From positions 722,402 through 786,401 of the forward strand of contig JAKMXF010000155.1 in NCBI GenBank assembly GCA_024704765.1: a stretch of 64,000 bases of DNA, written 5' to 3'. Made by a program: the position numbers and the translations under genes. Shown here piece after piece: positions 13,601 to 24,935 of the stretch (its first letter is position 1; each line of letters starts with the position of its first letter). This stretch comes from Oopsacas minuta (lineage: Eukaryota > Porifera > Hexactinellida > Lyssacinosida > Leucopsacidae). A model generated the notes under the pieces. That model saw nothing but the letters and a program-made list of their open reading frames with translations, had not been told where the DNA came from and made no database searches.

Positions 13601-14814
13601 TCATTATTATTTAAATTGTACAATAATTCAGATTATAGAGAGGAAGTGAATATTAGTTTCCCATATGCAGTGAAAGCTTATACGAGCACCAACGTACCTT
13701 ACGGTAAAAATTTATTCGCTTTTCCGGAGTTCATAGTCCGGAGTAATATCTATTGAAGTACGGTTGTAGGGACCTGATTATGTCGAATATTGTTCGTCTT
13801 ATCAGAAATTGGTATTAACGAGATAGTATAAATAAATTTTAAAATACGCTAAGCATAAATAAAAATTAAATGCCACCCCCGCCCCCATTTCGCAGAAAAA
13901 ATGGATGAGAAACAAGTAATTTATTTTATATCGCCTAACCTGAAAATCTCATGAAAACTTACTACATGAATATATATGTATTTAACTATTACTCGTTCGT
14001 TCCAATAGAGAATATCTTATGTCAGTTAATTTCCTCAATCAACTCTGTTGCATGTATTATTAATTAATCTTGTAAAAGTTGAGGACATACTCTGAATAGG
14101 GAATCCAGAATCAAACCTAAGGAATTTGAAGTTGAGAATTTAACCCCACATATAAATTATATATCCGCATTGGTTTATTGGGTAGAATAATATTCTGTGC
14201 TATGCTTAAATTCTGAAGACAATATTTCTGATGATATCCAAAAATTGTTGAGAATTTCTTCATTATTATGAAACAAAAAATGGACTAAAAACATGCCATA
14301 AGATTGACATGAGACACAAAGCGATTTTGATATTATAAGTGAACATTGGGTTTATTTACCATTACCAGGATATAGCTAGTCAACACACTGTCGGTCGTAG
14401 ACAAATTCATTGAAGAGCTCTTCTACTGATGTCCTTATTAGATTATTGTAAATAAGCGAATTTAATGTGTAATTCTATGCTGAATATTTTTTGTGCATCC
14501 AAGATATAACGAATAGTATATGTGTAATTCCATATCGATTTTTGTATGTTCTGTTCAAATTGTCTATAAATACAAATGGATTTCGTTACAACTCCTAGCA
14601 GATTCTCATTATTCATTTCTATTTCAATAAGATTATAGTACTTTCCAGTATAATATCTATTGAGGTAATCATTTTTGGAGAAAAATCTTTAGAAATATTC
14701 ATTTGGAAAATCTACTTGTTTGTGGTTCCTACATTTATAATTTGCTACATTATTGAATTTCTTAAAAAGTGTAAAGAATTTGTGAAGTGCAAAATAGAAT
14801 GGTAACTAAAGTAA
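13601..14814. other. Gene-free AT-rich stretch
   Basis: No open frame of note and no bounded repeat seen. Confidence 0.5.
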
Positions 14815-15680
14815 GTAGAATAATGTGACTTCCTATACCTAAGATTACAGTCACTGTGTATAGGCTTACAAGATAACAACGATGGTCTATACAGAAGCTA
14901 TAGTATATTACAAAGACTAGAGAATTTGAGAAATAATAGATACTATAAAAGGATTAAAATGTAATAAAAACTACTAGCAACCCCCCTCTTGTATTTCTTT
15001 AAGAAATTGATTTATAGAATTCGATGGAAGTTATCTGTAAAATTTGATTCGATTCTGGTGGTAAATACTTTCGAGAGTTGATTCCAGAGTTGGAGTTCGT
15101 AATGCACAAAACCTCATATTTAAATAATTTTTAGAATGCTGGGAGGGTGCTAATTTTTTTGGTATTTCACGATAATACTGATATCGTTAGAAACGTTCAC
15201 ATCTCAACTATCGATTAACATTAAAATATTTTAAATTCAGTTTTGTATAGGCTAAGGAACAACAGTTTGAACTGACCCTACTTTATGTATAATATAATCT
15301 ATCCCCCCTCAAATCTCACTTCCAACTTCAACTTTGAAATCTGATAACTCAGCGAGTTGTAAGAATTTTGGAATGAAATTTAATTTATATACATAAACGT
15401 TCATATCTCCTTAATATAGGATAGGGAATTTCAGAATCAATTTCAAAATTTATACCGAAATTTCGAACAAAGTTGTATACATACTCATTATTACGATAAC
15501 TAGTGAATAAAGTAAAAAAAAATGAAATTCTTTATTTTGCCTAAACGTCCGACAATCCTCTATCGAATGATACCAATTACGTTTAATCAGCTGTGCAAGT
15601 GAGTATAATTAGTGATTGAAGTTTACATGGTCGAATACGAGGCTAACTTCGCACTCGTCATCGCTCAAACTTCACCCCCC
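14815..15680 (-). repeat. Inverted-repeat arm 2 (partner 9785-10635)
   Basis: Reverse-complement partner of arm 1. From outside inwards it holds the shared 15-codon gene end (15609-15656), then a 3'-flank-like region with 'ctaaggaacaacagtttgaa' and 'accatcgttgttatcttgta' in register with arm 1. The unpaired centre between the arms is about 4.2 kb. Confidence 0.8.
15609..15656 (-). pseudogene. Conserved 3' end of the 9.8-kb gene, inverted copy
   Basis: Encodes ECEVSLVFDHVNFNH then TAA, identical in protein to 9810-9857 with three synonymous differences (TGT/TGC, CTA/CTC, CAC/CAT). Upstream on the minus strand the frame meets a TGA after a run of G (near 15672), so the copy is broken or its true exon boundary lies close by. 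I could not find the rest of its coding region up to 16.4 kb. Confidence 0.45.
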
Positions 15681-16449
15681 TATGTCTCTTTCGGATAAAT
15701 CTTGTGTTTAACTCACAGGATTATCAGCAGCAAAAGCTTTCATTCCATTAAATGTAACATTTGTGGGAATTTAAACGAAAAGTAATGAATGACTCACTTA
15801 TAGGGCTATCGAATGACTAAACCTTTCTTATTGATGTGACTATCAATGACTTTGTGGTACGTTCGCACCAAGATTTTGATTTGGCTTATTTGTTACTTAT
15901 ATTCATATGAATAACTAATATATTTGCATCTAATGAAACCTGATTTGTACGAACTCCTGATTAGCGAACAAATGTTTTTGTCCTTCCTTTCGTGCTCGTA
16001 TTAACGAAGTTCTAATTTATGATTGATTCAAAAGTGTGAAAATCGAAATCAGTAATTTTGGTACTTTTCTACAAATTTTTAAAATTATGTTTACTTTCTT
16101 GTTAAACATGATAAAGGTATATTTTCTAACATTTTGGGATTGAGAAATTCTAATTCAATATTGCATACCATATATCCCTTTTCTTAACAACGAACAAACA
16201 GACAAACAATCAGACAACTTTACTAGGTTAGTTATTAAATTATGTTAATGTTTTGATAAATAATAATTATCCAGACAATGAAGGATTCTAGGATACTATT
16301 TATCTAAGGTAAATCATTATTCTGATTATTTAATTTCACTGAAAATATTTAGCATTTCAACTTGCATGTCTTTTATCTTATTGGAGTCGCCAATTCGTTG
16401 GAGCAGCACTAGATAGTTTTCAAATACATCACTAATGCGAATTGCATTC
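15681..16449. other. No clear gene
   Basis: AT-rich with no long open frame on either strand. If the inverted gene end at 15.6 kb once had upstream exons here, they are not recognisable. Confidence 0.4.
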
Positions 16450-16638
16450 GAAAGTGTCTAGGATTGACGATGAAGGAAATATATCAATTGATGATTCGAT
16501 ATTTCCATAGGATATAAGTGAGGAGCTCGATATCCAACTTGCACAGCTTTATCGAAGCGAGACTGAAGATTTAGATGATACTGTTCATGAGCTACAACAA
16601 CAAAGAGGTATTTCAGGTTGTGGTGTCTTACAATTGTA
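16450..16638 (+). pseudogene. Exon-like acidic coding fragment, unknown
   Basis: One frame reads SRIDDEGNISIDDSIFP, a single TAG, then DISEELDIQLAQLYRSETED and HELQQQR. The TAG (16508-16510) could instead be the end of an acceptor (tttccatag) with the exon at 16511-16607, followed by a GTATTT donor. The composition is protein-like (acidic, helix-forming), but no family is recognised and no partner exon was found. Confidence 0.3.
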
Positions 16639-17299
16639 GTTAGTGTCGCTTAGCGAATGTTTTATAACCAAGTATATTGAGAAGGAACCCGGGCAATTTG
16701 AGACGTCACCTGCGTAATTTCATCATTTCTGGAAAATTATCACCCCTGCCTACAATTTCTGATATGTTCTATTCACGGACACATGTTAATTGGAATATAT
16801 ATTTGAACTTGTGGTTATTTGTAGTCTAGCTTCGCTTTCATGAATATGATGAATTTTCAAGTGTTTACTCAATGGTTTCATAAACCATGCGTTAGCCTAC
16901 TGAATATTACACAAACATTTTCCTCGTTCATTTGTTAGAGGTGTATCACCAAAAAGAGTTTAGTAATGATGATTACACAAGTCAACAAAGTTTCACATTT
17001 ATTCTCATCAAGTAAAATGGGTATTTTCTAGACTACTTTTTTTGTGCTGATTTCGAATCTGCCAATCATTCCTCTCTAACACATAAATATTTTTATTTTC
17101 TAGCTCGAAATCTTCGAATTCAATTTCGAAATATTGCATATTGTATTATGCTTAATTAATGCTAAAAGTTGTTCAGCTAATAAATGTTACTTGTTATTAG
17201 AGTCTCCATGTGAATAATTCAATAATTAATTGAGTATCAAATTAGAACCTAACTATCATGCAATAGGAAATTGAAAAGTTTTCACATTTGTGAGATATA

Positions 17300-18624
17300 C
17301 CTGGTGAGACACAAATGTAATGAGACTCTATTTCTACATCAATATTTAGGAGAGTTTAATAAGTTATCATTTTGGATTTATGAAATGTATTCCCCATACA
17401 TTCAACCACTGACTTACAATGCCTATAAATGTTTGAATTTCCAGTCGGAAACGTTCTGGTGGCAGCTGTCTCATGAATTGCAGCGTTTTCCCTTGGATTT
17501 CTTCTGCACTAGAATATTCATCTTGCGTAGATGCTTTTTAAGGTCCTTGAAACCCACCTATCGCACTGATTCCGGTCTGGACTGGATGGCGATTGTTAAA
17601 TTAACACCATATCCCTCCTTTTAAGGTATTCCATTGTCACTCTACTAGTATAGGGTCTAGCGTTGTCATGTTGCCATCATAATTCAATAATTTTTGTTGG
17701 ACTGGAGTGGGTTTAAGCCATCGTTCTCCTGTGGATTGAATAAAGTCAATATATACCTTTGCATTTATTGTCCCTTTGGTGGCTGAGAGGACAACGCTAA
17801 ATTTCCTATCCCCAGTGAATGCCCAAATGATTAATACCTTACGATTTGTCATTTGAAGTCGGACTACTCAAAGACGCTTCTGATCAGGGGGCCAGCCATG
17901 CTTTGTTCTCTGTTTTTGTTAGATGAGTGTCAAAGAACACCAAACTCTCGTCCTCAGTAGCCCAACACTTTAGAAATTTGGCCATTGGGTATTTATCAAT
18001 CATCCCGACGATTTCTTGAGCACAGACCACCCTAGAGTCCATGTTAGCCTTAGCAAGCAGGTGTGGGGGCCAGACAGAGCAGACCTTTCTCAATCCCAGT
18101 ACCTCAACTAAGATGCGTCTAACCGATTTTCTACCAACCTCAGTTGCATCAGCTAGTATTCGTACTGACTGTTTAGGTTCAGCTTCAATTAATTGACGAA
18201 TTTGATGAATATGGATGTCGTCTGTCGAGGAAGGAGGGCAGTCCACTCTGGGATCGTCCTTTAACGAAGGTCTCTCCTCATTAAACCTTTAATACCATCT
18301 AAACACAGTCGCTCTTGACGGGGATTCATAGAGTTTTGCTTCCAGAAGTTGATCATGAATTTCTCTCGGGATGCTACCCCTCCTAAGCTCGATTATTATG
18401 TAAGCCCTGAAATGTTCTTTGTCTAAATTCTTCAACGCTGCAGGAGTATACTCTCTATGAGCAAATATAGTGAATTACCAGAAAAGAAATGTTATGAATT
18501 GTGCATAAACCGAATTTGGCACAATATATGGTGTAGTATTAACAGTTATGTGGAGATGACATGTATAATTTGTGATTATGCTCAAGTTACACATTGGGTC
18601 TTATTACCTTCGAGTCTCACCAAG
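17300..18624 (-). mobile_element. Mariner-like element nested in family U copy A
   Basis: Ends read 'cctggtgagacacaaatgta' on the left and, reversed, 'cttggtgagactcgaaggta' on the right. Both are flanked by TA (17298-17299 and 18625-18626), and the length of 1325 bp is typical of mariner. It landed 38 bp downstream of the family U stop codon, so it is younger than that element. Confidence 0.8.
17367..18445 (-). pseudogene. Mariner-like transposase, broken
   Basis: The N-terminal helix-turn-helix part reads 'EHFRAYIIIELRRGSIPREI' and 'RATVFRWY*RFNEE' (one stop), then a second half at 17884-18246 with 'SVRILADATEVGRKSVRRIL' and 'LGLRKVCSVWPPHLL'. The first catalytic block is 'ATEDESLVFFD' (usual form GDETW). 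The middle at 17637-17852 has 'KVLIIWAF' and the degenerate second-Asp block 'LLNYDGN'. The C-terminal part near 17367-17530 reads 'SSAEEIQGKTLQFMRQLPPE'. A transposase of this kind binds the TIRs and cuts at TA. Stops and frameshifts leave no intact reading frame. The long plus-strand ORF at 17271-17624 is its antisense shadow. Confidence 0.85.
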
Positions 18625-18662
18625 TATAAGTTGAATATACAATAAGAAAAATATTTAAGACG

Positions 18663-20334
18663 TCAAAAACGTTGAGAATAAGAATTTCTTTGTAAACTAT
18701 AATGGGTACATCTCTGTATAACATCCAGCAACAGTCCGCCATCATACTGTCATTCCAGAAACCTTGATATTGATTTTCCATTCTGAGAATGTCTTGGTGA
18801 AATCCTTTGCCATATTCATCCATTACAGCACCAAGGTTTTCTGGAAAAACATAGAGATGGGAGTGCAAAAAGTGTAGTTTCAATGACAACGGCATCCCAT
18901 GTTTTCATATGATTGAATTAAGTGTTTTATTCCCTCAATATACTTTGTTGACTTCATATTACCTAAAACGTTTTCACAAATCCATTTGGAAGATTTCCAA
19001 GCTGTGAATTCCTTAACCGAAAGTATGTTGTCAAACTCTTCATCCTTGAGAACTTCCCTAATTTGTAGTCCAATAAATACACCCTCTTTAAGCTCAGCAT
19101 CACTTAATTTGGGAAAATTCTCAACAATATAGCGGAACCCTGTAGAATTTGTTTTACCCATTGGTTTGACAAAAGATTTCATCGATCCGGGTTTTATATG
19201 AAGTAGTGGCAACAAGATATTATCAGGATATACCAATGGTATATATTCAATATTGAATTTTCCTACTCCAGAATTTGTTCTCCTGGGCCAATCACGCTTT
19301 TTGTGATGATATACCGTTGCACAGCTGCACAATAAATTAAGAAAGCAACAATATTTGGTGAATCCTTATTGCAACCCCATTAACAGACCAATGACCTTAA
19401 GATCCTCACATATATTCCACCTGTGTGTTATATATTTGATCGCAACCAAAACCTCTTCCAGGTTATATATGACTCTAAGATTTACAGAGTAGCAATTGGA
19501 ATTGCCCGATTTTTATTTCTGTTATGCAACAAAACGGCTTTCAAGCTATGTTTCAATGAATCAATATATAGGCGCCAAACAGAGGATGAATTTTCCTGTG
19601 ACTAACAAGAAAACAGCCCGCCAATAGCATTAAAATAATAGAGAAGACCATCAACTGTGAAATATTGAGCCAAATCAGAATTTCGTTTATTGTAGTGGGA
19701 CACTATAACATTCTTGTTGAGTAAATTCTTTTGTTGAAGCCTTGATGAAAGAAGTTCTGTCTTTTCCTTCGACAGATCAGGATCCCTGCCAAGTCATTCA
19801 ATTCACACTCTCTGAAGGTTTGGGGCGCTAAATTACTATCTTCAGGGACGTATTCTGAACCAATAGAAGATTCATCCATTGAATATGACAAAGTATCTAC
19901 ATCATCAGAAAGTGAATTAAATCCATATAACGTAGGAGTAGGGACAGGCAAGGAGACATCATGAGGAACTGGTCTGCGAGCAGATTGCAAATCTGGGAAA
20001 ATGATTTTATGTTTATTTTTCATTGAAAACCCAGTGGTATTTACGATGCAAAAATAGCAATCATCGTAGTGATTCTTTGGTTCCCTCCAAACCATTTGGT
20101 ATTCCAAAAGCACTGAAGTTTTTCTTTTGTTCACCCAATCACGTAAGCCACTAGAACAAGCAGAACTAATCACATGAGGCGCCCACATCTTATCTTGACC
20201 ACCTAAAGGACAATCAAAATACTGGCTATATGTTGTCTTGAGCTCATTTGTTATGGTAGGCGTTGTGATTTTAAACAAAAGGAGCCACGAACATAGCAAA
20301 AACTGTGTGGTGTATTGATACATCTGCGATGCAT
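18663..20334 (-). pseudogene. Family U transposon protein, copy A, broken
   Basis: Best start is ATG at 20334, giving 'MHRRCINTPHSFCYVRGSFC', equivalent to the Cys finger of copy B. A frameshift near 20270 leads to 'GQDKMWAPH', 'CSSGLRDWVNKRK', 'MVWREPKNHYDDCYFC' and 'SARRPVPHDVSLPVPTP'. After a broken stretch (19700-19440) with 'WRLYIDSLKHSLKAVLL' comes 'CEDLKVIGLLMGLQ*GFTK', then 19332-18883 with 'LLPLLHIKPG' and 'FPKLSDAELKEGVFIG', and the end block 'LKLHFLHSHL', 'FPENLGAVMDEYG', 'FHQDI', 'MENQYQGFWN'. A SYSQ.F tail ends at TGA 18663. About 557 codons in all. Its role is inferred from its position inside TIRs: a transposase. It has several stops and frameshifts. Confidence 0.75.
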
Positions 20335-20859
20335 TATGAGATTAATTGACTCAAAAAAGAGAAATAGAGCTAGTAAATTGGGATATATTGCATTAATTTA
20401 CAAATTGTGTTACTTTGCTATTGTAATATTTTAGGAAATTTAGAATTATATTATTGAAAATAATGGAATAATATAGTTGGATTTTATGAAAAAGCTACAC
20501 GTGATAGATAAAGACGGAGAGCAGATTTGAAATCAGCACAAAAAATCACGTTAGAGAAGTTATATATGATCTATGATTAAAACACCTTGTTGACATGTGT
20601 AATATAATGTATTCTTGTTAATTTACAACAGCTTACTATTTTTTCATGAATTGTGTATTAGCTACTAGCACTTTAGTTTTTGTAGCTCTTGTTCATTCAA
20701 ATAGTGAATAAATATCTTACAATGTAGAATTTGTTTCGATTCGCATGGAAGATACTTGTGTGATTATTCTCTTTAGTGTAGAGAACGGCTGCCTGCAAAT
20801 TTAAGAGTTTATTCTCATGAAATCTCGGCTCTTCATTGACTTCAATGAATATGCTCGAT

Positions 20860-22165
20860 TACTGCAATGATTCTTCCAGCGAAAGCAGCAAACCAAGAAT
20901 GTTGTATCTTTGAAAATTTTGGTTTCCCGAATATTTATATAGAGTTGTTATTATTTAATGCAGCTATGTACTTACGTTTAGCATATTCAGAGCATTACAG
21001 AGATTTAATTAAAAGTCTTAGAGATGTATGTGCGTCTGTACATATTTTGTGTATTAGTTCTAACTTGATTTTACATGTATTGTGTAGATTGCTAGCTTTG
21101 TCGTATATTATAATACGCGGGGGCTTTTTTGAACAATGACAGGACTAGGTTGAATACTGTAGTTATAGATCTTTACTATGAAGTATTTGAATCCTTGGCA
21201 CACTATATGTCTACAGACAACAACTAACAGTCCTGGTGATAATCATCGATGTTTCAGATACATTTTTGTACATTCTTTATATTCCTCCTCGTTATCATCT
21301 TCATATATCAGTGATCTATGGGTTGATTATATTTGAAAGTTTGCACTATAGACTTTTAGATTATATTTTCAGCATATGCATCATACTGAATGAATAGTTG
21401 AATATAATTATACTGGAAAGTAATTATATAGAGTATCATTTGATGGGAAAGTATCTACCTTCTTCCTTCCTTCTATATGGTTATTGAGTAATTCAATCTT
21501 GGATAGAATAGCCATTGGAACACCTGCAAGAATAGGATGAAGTCTGAATCCTATACTATTAGTACATCAACTTCACCAAACGAGCTAAGGAATAGCATTA
21601 GTGTATGCATTTTTTCGAAAATCTCATAAAGCAGACATGCATCAATTTGGTTACCACAAGAGATATTTTCAGTAGCTTCCTTCTCGCACTCGTTTGGCAT
21701 AGATACAGGAGGATGCTAGGAATTAATTCTGATCTGGAGAATAGTTCCGTAATGGTTAGCATTAGGATAGTTCAGGCTAATTAGATGGACCTCATCAATT
21801 ACACTGTCAGCGTAAATGATGTACTCTGTAATTTCTTCAAACTCCAAAGAGTTGACCATGTATGAAACTCGCTTTCACCTAATTCAAAGGAATAACACTA
21901 TTTGATAAATTTTCTTAATGTAGATCAGTTACCAATAGCCTTTTTGATAATGGTACAAATGATAGCCTCAGATCCTCCAGGTATTCCTCGACTGTATTCG
22001 GGAGTTCCTTAATTGTCCCCATTGTTATACCATCCATAATCAAGAATTCTGGAGCTTTTTGGCATAATCGGCAAATGTAGTTTGTCTTATAGTTGATGTC
22101 GAACATAACTAAGCACCTATTCCATCCATGCTGTAGTATATGAGAACTAATGGTGAGTTCCAAAC
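20860..22165 (-). pseudogene. KDZ-like (Kyakuja/Dileera/Zisupton) transposase remnant
   Basis: Minus-strand blocks in order: 'CRLCQKAPEFLIMDGITMG' (about 22.05 kb), a CxxC-P-x-x-LIMD block like those of KDZ transposases and HMGXB3; a 120-codon frame from 21859 with only two stops, containing 'YPNANHYGTILQIRI' and 'CEKEATENISCGNQIDACLL'; then, at 21140-20870, 'KPPRIIIYDKASNLHNTCKI', equivalent to the conserved IYDxACxLH block, and 'KPKFSKIQHS' like the NSxLxKIQ region. KDZ proteins are large DDE-type transposases. This copy is truncated and full of stops. The plus ORF at 20867-21139 is its shadow. The assignment rests on remembered motifs. Confidence 0.55.
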
Positions 22166-22199
22166 CTATCCTCTCAAATTTATTGTTTTTGCTCTAAAA

Positions 22200-23224
22200 T
22201 AGAATAAAGAGTAACCACGTCAGCTTTCTAAAATGAATATGATATAATTGGTTATATAATTATGACTATCGACCGTAATAGATCACTTGCAATCAATCTA
22301 TATGTTTCCTTTGTTATTTTGGTATTCAATGGAATACATACGCAACCGACAAAATGAATGTATTCTAAAATACATACCTCGTGTATCCATGGAGTGTATT
22401 CCGTGACATCGTCATAAACTCGCTGTATTCAAATAAACTCCATAGCGGATGATGTGGAAATTGTTGACATTCAGCACTAAATAATTTTCTCCTTCAAACA
22501 CAGAGGTGCATTTATAACTTCCTTTCCAAGTGGAATACCGACAAATCGCACCTAATGTGATTGGCCAATTGATTTGATAATTATTTCAATTTAGATTATA
22601 GGGAAAATAATGAATCGATCACAAGTATTATCTGTTGCGTAACTAACTACTATTATAAACTACTAGTACCTGGAAGTCGCTTCCATTTCGTTAAAACCTG
22701 AATTCAGTATAGCAGATAAGATAATATTTGCAGTTTGATGTTATATAGACTTGCTTCTGCTTAGGTCGAATTTCGTTATATAGCTGATATTCGATTTGGT
22801 TAAAACGAGAGTCCACGGTATTAGTGACCCGGCCCCCACCAAAGGTTCACCGAGCACCCGAGCATTGAGTTCGAGGGCAATTGATTACCAATCAAATCGA
22901 TGTTATAATCCTAGGGTTTCCTATGCCTCTATTGTAGGCTAACAACGCAAATAACCTCAGATCTCTCCCCACAACCAGGGCCGGATTAAGGCATAGGGCC
23001 CCGTACTTCGAGGGATAAATTTGACGATATGAATGGATTAAACCAATCCAGTATTTTTAATTTCCCTGTTTGACCATGTAAAATATATTACATGTTTTTA
23101 ATCCCGAATTTCCTCGAAAACTAGGATTGCGGATGATGGTGTTATTGAGTTAATATGTAATATATTGTTTAAACCTTCGATTATTTCATCACTTTCTCTT
23201 TGGGTATATATTTAAACTCTATCA
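22200..23224. other. Gene-free stretch
   Basis: No supported gene. A short GC-richer patch at about 22825-22990 has no tRNA fold that I could draw. The rest is AT-rich. Confidence 0.45.
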
Positions 23225-23600
23225 TTTTTCCTCGTCCGAATTGATAGAAAAAGTGGTTTGAGATACAGACTTGAAATTAGATACGGGGGTTGGGAATGAC
23301 GTTTCTGGAAACATGTTTAAATATCTAATGACAATATTCACAACTTCTCACATAGTTCACATTTTTTTCTACTTACTTAGGGGTTAATAACACAAAAATT
23401 CAAAAGGTGTTGAAATTATACTCCTAAAGGCTATGATGGGGTAATCAAGTATGCCAATTATGATTTTAGCATCATGTGATCAATTACTTTTGTTGTTTAT
23501 GTACATAAAGTAAACTAATTTCATAAAGTTCGTATACTTTTAACGGCTATAGAGGTAATCGAGTTTTCGAATGTGATGTTGTGAATGGTGCACTGTGAAT
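23225..23600 (+). repeat. R2 dispersed repeat, copy 1
   Basis: Matches 55250-55640 in the same orientation: 'gatacagacttgaaatt', 'gtttaaatatctaatgac', 'cttctcacatagttca', 'tatgatggggta' and 'tttatgtacataaagt' all recur in order. It has no open frame. A shorter relative lies near 56190-56330. Confidence 0.6.
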
Positions 23601-23759
23601 ACTCGATTTAACCACCCTGTTAGTCACAGTAAATCAACGCTTTTCGGTTTCTAATCGATAACAAGTCAGATGAATCAAGTAAAGTTATAAATCAGCTATT
23701 TTGAATGTCCAATATGTCTACAAAGTAATGGTATAACATTATGATAAATTATGATAATA

Positions 23760-23941
23760 TGTCCAAAGAATATGAGAAAAGTGAGAGTGAGAAAGATCAA
23801 GACAGGTACCGCATCATAGCCACTGTTCTTCTCCCATGTAGCTACATCTCAATAGAAAGGATAGAAGGCTGGAATAGAGTGGAGTGGAGAGGAGAAGAGA
23901 GGGGGAGTTGAGTGGAGTGAGGAGAGAAAGGAGGTGTGATT
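23760..23941. repeat. Purine-rich (GA/GGA) low-complexity tract
   Basis: From about 23870 the plus strand is mostly G and A (gagtggagtggagaggag...). The tract abuts the left arm of the MULE palindrome and is not mirrored beyond its right arm. Confidence 0.6.
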
Positions 23942-24870
23942 CATTGATTATGTGAGCAAAGAGTGGTTTGTAAAGCTAGAGTTCATACTAAAGGGATGAT
24001 GATAGTCAAGCGCACGAATGAGCAATCCCATGTTCCTGACGAGCAGGCAGCTGGCTGGTGTGAAGCGAAGGCAGGCATGAAGAGGAAAGCATGGAATCCC
24101 AGGACAGTACACACCACATAGTGGGCGAAAGTTTGCAGACAACATCAGAGGGTACTGCTACTAAACTACCCAAGCTTGACAGCCTGAAGGGGACGATACA
24201 ATGCCAACGAGCTAGTGCGCTTGCTGCTCCAGCATAGCCTATCACTCTAGCAGAGCTAGCCCTACCAGTAGTCTATCAGCAGCCAGCCAAGGGAGAGCAG
24301 TTCTTACTCTACGACTCTGGTGAGGATGATGTACTCAGATTTCTCATCTTCGGGACACAACGCAACCCCAGGATGCTGCGGCAAAGCAAGATCTGGCTAG
24401 CTGATAGTACCTTCAAGGCAGCGCCTTCCCTCTTCGCCCAGGTGTATGTGGTGCATGGACTCCTTGGAGGAGATGACCCTATGAAGACCGGTCATCTGTT
24501 GCCGAACCTGTTCGTGCTACTTCCCAACAAGACAGAGGACACCATATAGCCGCGACGTTCCCCATTGACCTGTGGAACTACCACTTCAGCACGCCCTTCG
24601 GACTCCCCCGTACAACCAACACCGTAGAGGCATGGTACCACAGCTTCAATGCCACTGTCGGCTGCCATCACCCCACCATATGGAAGTTCATCCTCGCCCT
24701 CAAGCGGGGCCAGGGCCTAGTGGAGATGCGGCAGACTAACTACCTTGCTGGGAAGCCACTAACCAAGCGGAGGAGGTCTCAACAGTATGAGTGAGCGATG
24801 AAGACTCTAGTTGGAGAATATTATTCACCAAATCGTACTAAGATGGAGTTCTTGCTGGATGTAGCATATC
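23942..24870 (+). repeat. Left arm of 929-bp near-perfect inverted repeat
   Basis: Every position p pairs with 49806-p in the right arm (24936-25864) with no indel. I noticed only about two mismatches (near 23970 and 24867). The arms are clearly more GC-rich than the surroundings. The 65-bp centre is 24871-24935. Confidence 0.95.
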
Positions 24871-24887
24871 TTAACCAGTTAATCTAA
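23942..24887 (+). pseudogene. MULE transposase with FLYWCH finger, left copy (5'-truncated, internally deleted)
   Basis: Begins inside the FLYWCH finger ('VVCKARVHT' and 'IVKRTNEQSHVPDEQ' region). It continues, after a frame change, with 'LPKLDSLKGTIQCQRASAL', an in-frame TAG, then 'LLYDSGEDDVLRFLIFG' and 'KIWLADSTFKAAPSLF', the MULE block holding the first catalytic Asp. After 'LLPNKTEDT' comes a stop, and the frame then resumes at 'FPIDLWNYHFSTPFG' and 'VEAWYHSFNATVG', so the region with the second Asp and the Glu is missing. The C-terminal end (AMKTLVGEYYS ... AYLNQLI, TAA at 24885-24887) lies partly in the spacer and exists only in this copy. The reading frame is inactive. Confidence 0.85.
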
Positions 24888-24935
24888 AGTATTATCTTTT
24901 CATCATTCACATTTGATTTTTGATAATACTGAAAT
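24871..24935. other. Centre of the palindrome (65 bp)
   Basis: Holds the true 3' end of the left MULE copy (to 24887) and then AT-rich sequence with its own 9-bp inverted pair, 'agtattatc' at 24888-24896 and 'gataatact' at 24922-24930. That small hairpin is centred at 24909, 6 bp off the centre of the large palindrome (24903). Confidence 0.8.

Larger units (their letters stand above)
16972..20603 (-). mobile_element. Family U TIR transposon, copy A (both ends present)
   Basis: Left end 'attacacaagtcaacaaag' and right end (read in reverse) 'attacacatgtcaacaagg' match, and a second block about 70 bp inside both ends (ttttttgtgctgatttcRaatctgc) also matches in inverted orientation. This gives TIRs of roughly 110 bp. 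The element carries a broken gene on the minus strand (18663-20334) and a later mariner-like insertion (17300-18624) in its 3' part. No clean target-site duplication could be read at the ends. Confidence 0.75.

Noticed and set aside
9785-15680. Reading the inverted arms as TIRs of one 5.9-kb transposon
   Set aside because: No transposase or other coding sequence lies between the arms, the outer edges are coding ends, and no target duplication is visible. It is kept as an inverted duplication.
17271-17624. 117-codon plus-strand ORF
   Set aside because: Antisense to the C-terminal part of the mariner-like transposase and crosses its left TIR.
20323-20334. ATG at 20323 as the start of family U copy A
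   Set aside because: Its first 18 residues are out of frame with the finger seen in copy B; ATG at 20334 gives the conserved start and a frameshift follows.
22825-22990. Possible tRNA-like GC-rich patch
   Set aside because: No cloverleaf with an acceptor stem and a proper T-arm could be drawn.
23948-24245. Paired ORFs duplicated at 25561-25858
   Set aside because: These are antisense frames of the MULE gene; their duplication is a by-product of the palindrome and not a conserved protein.
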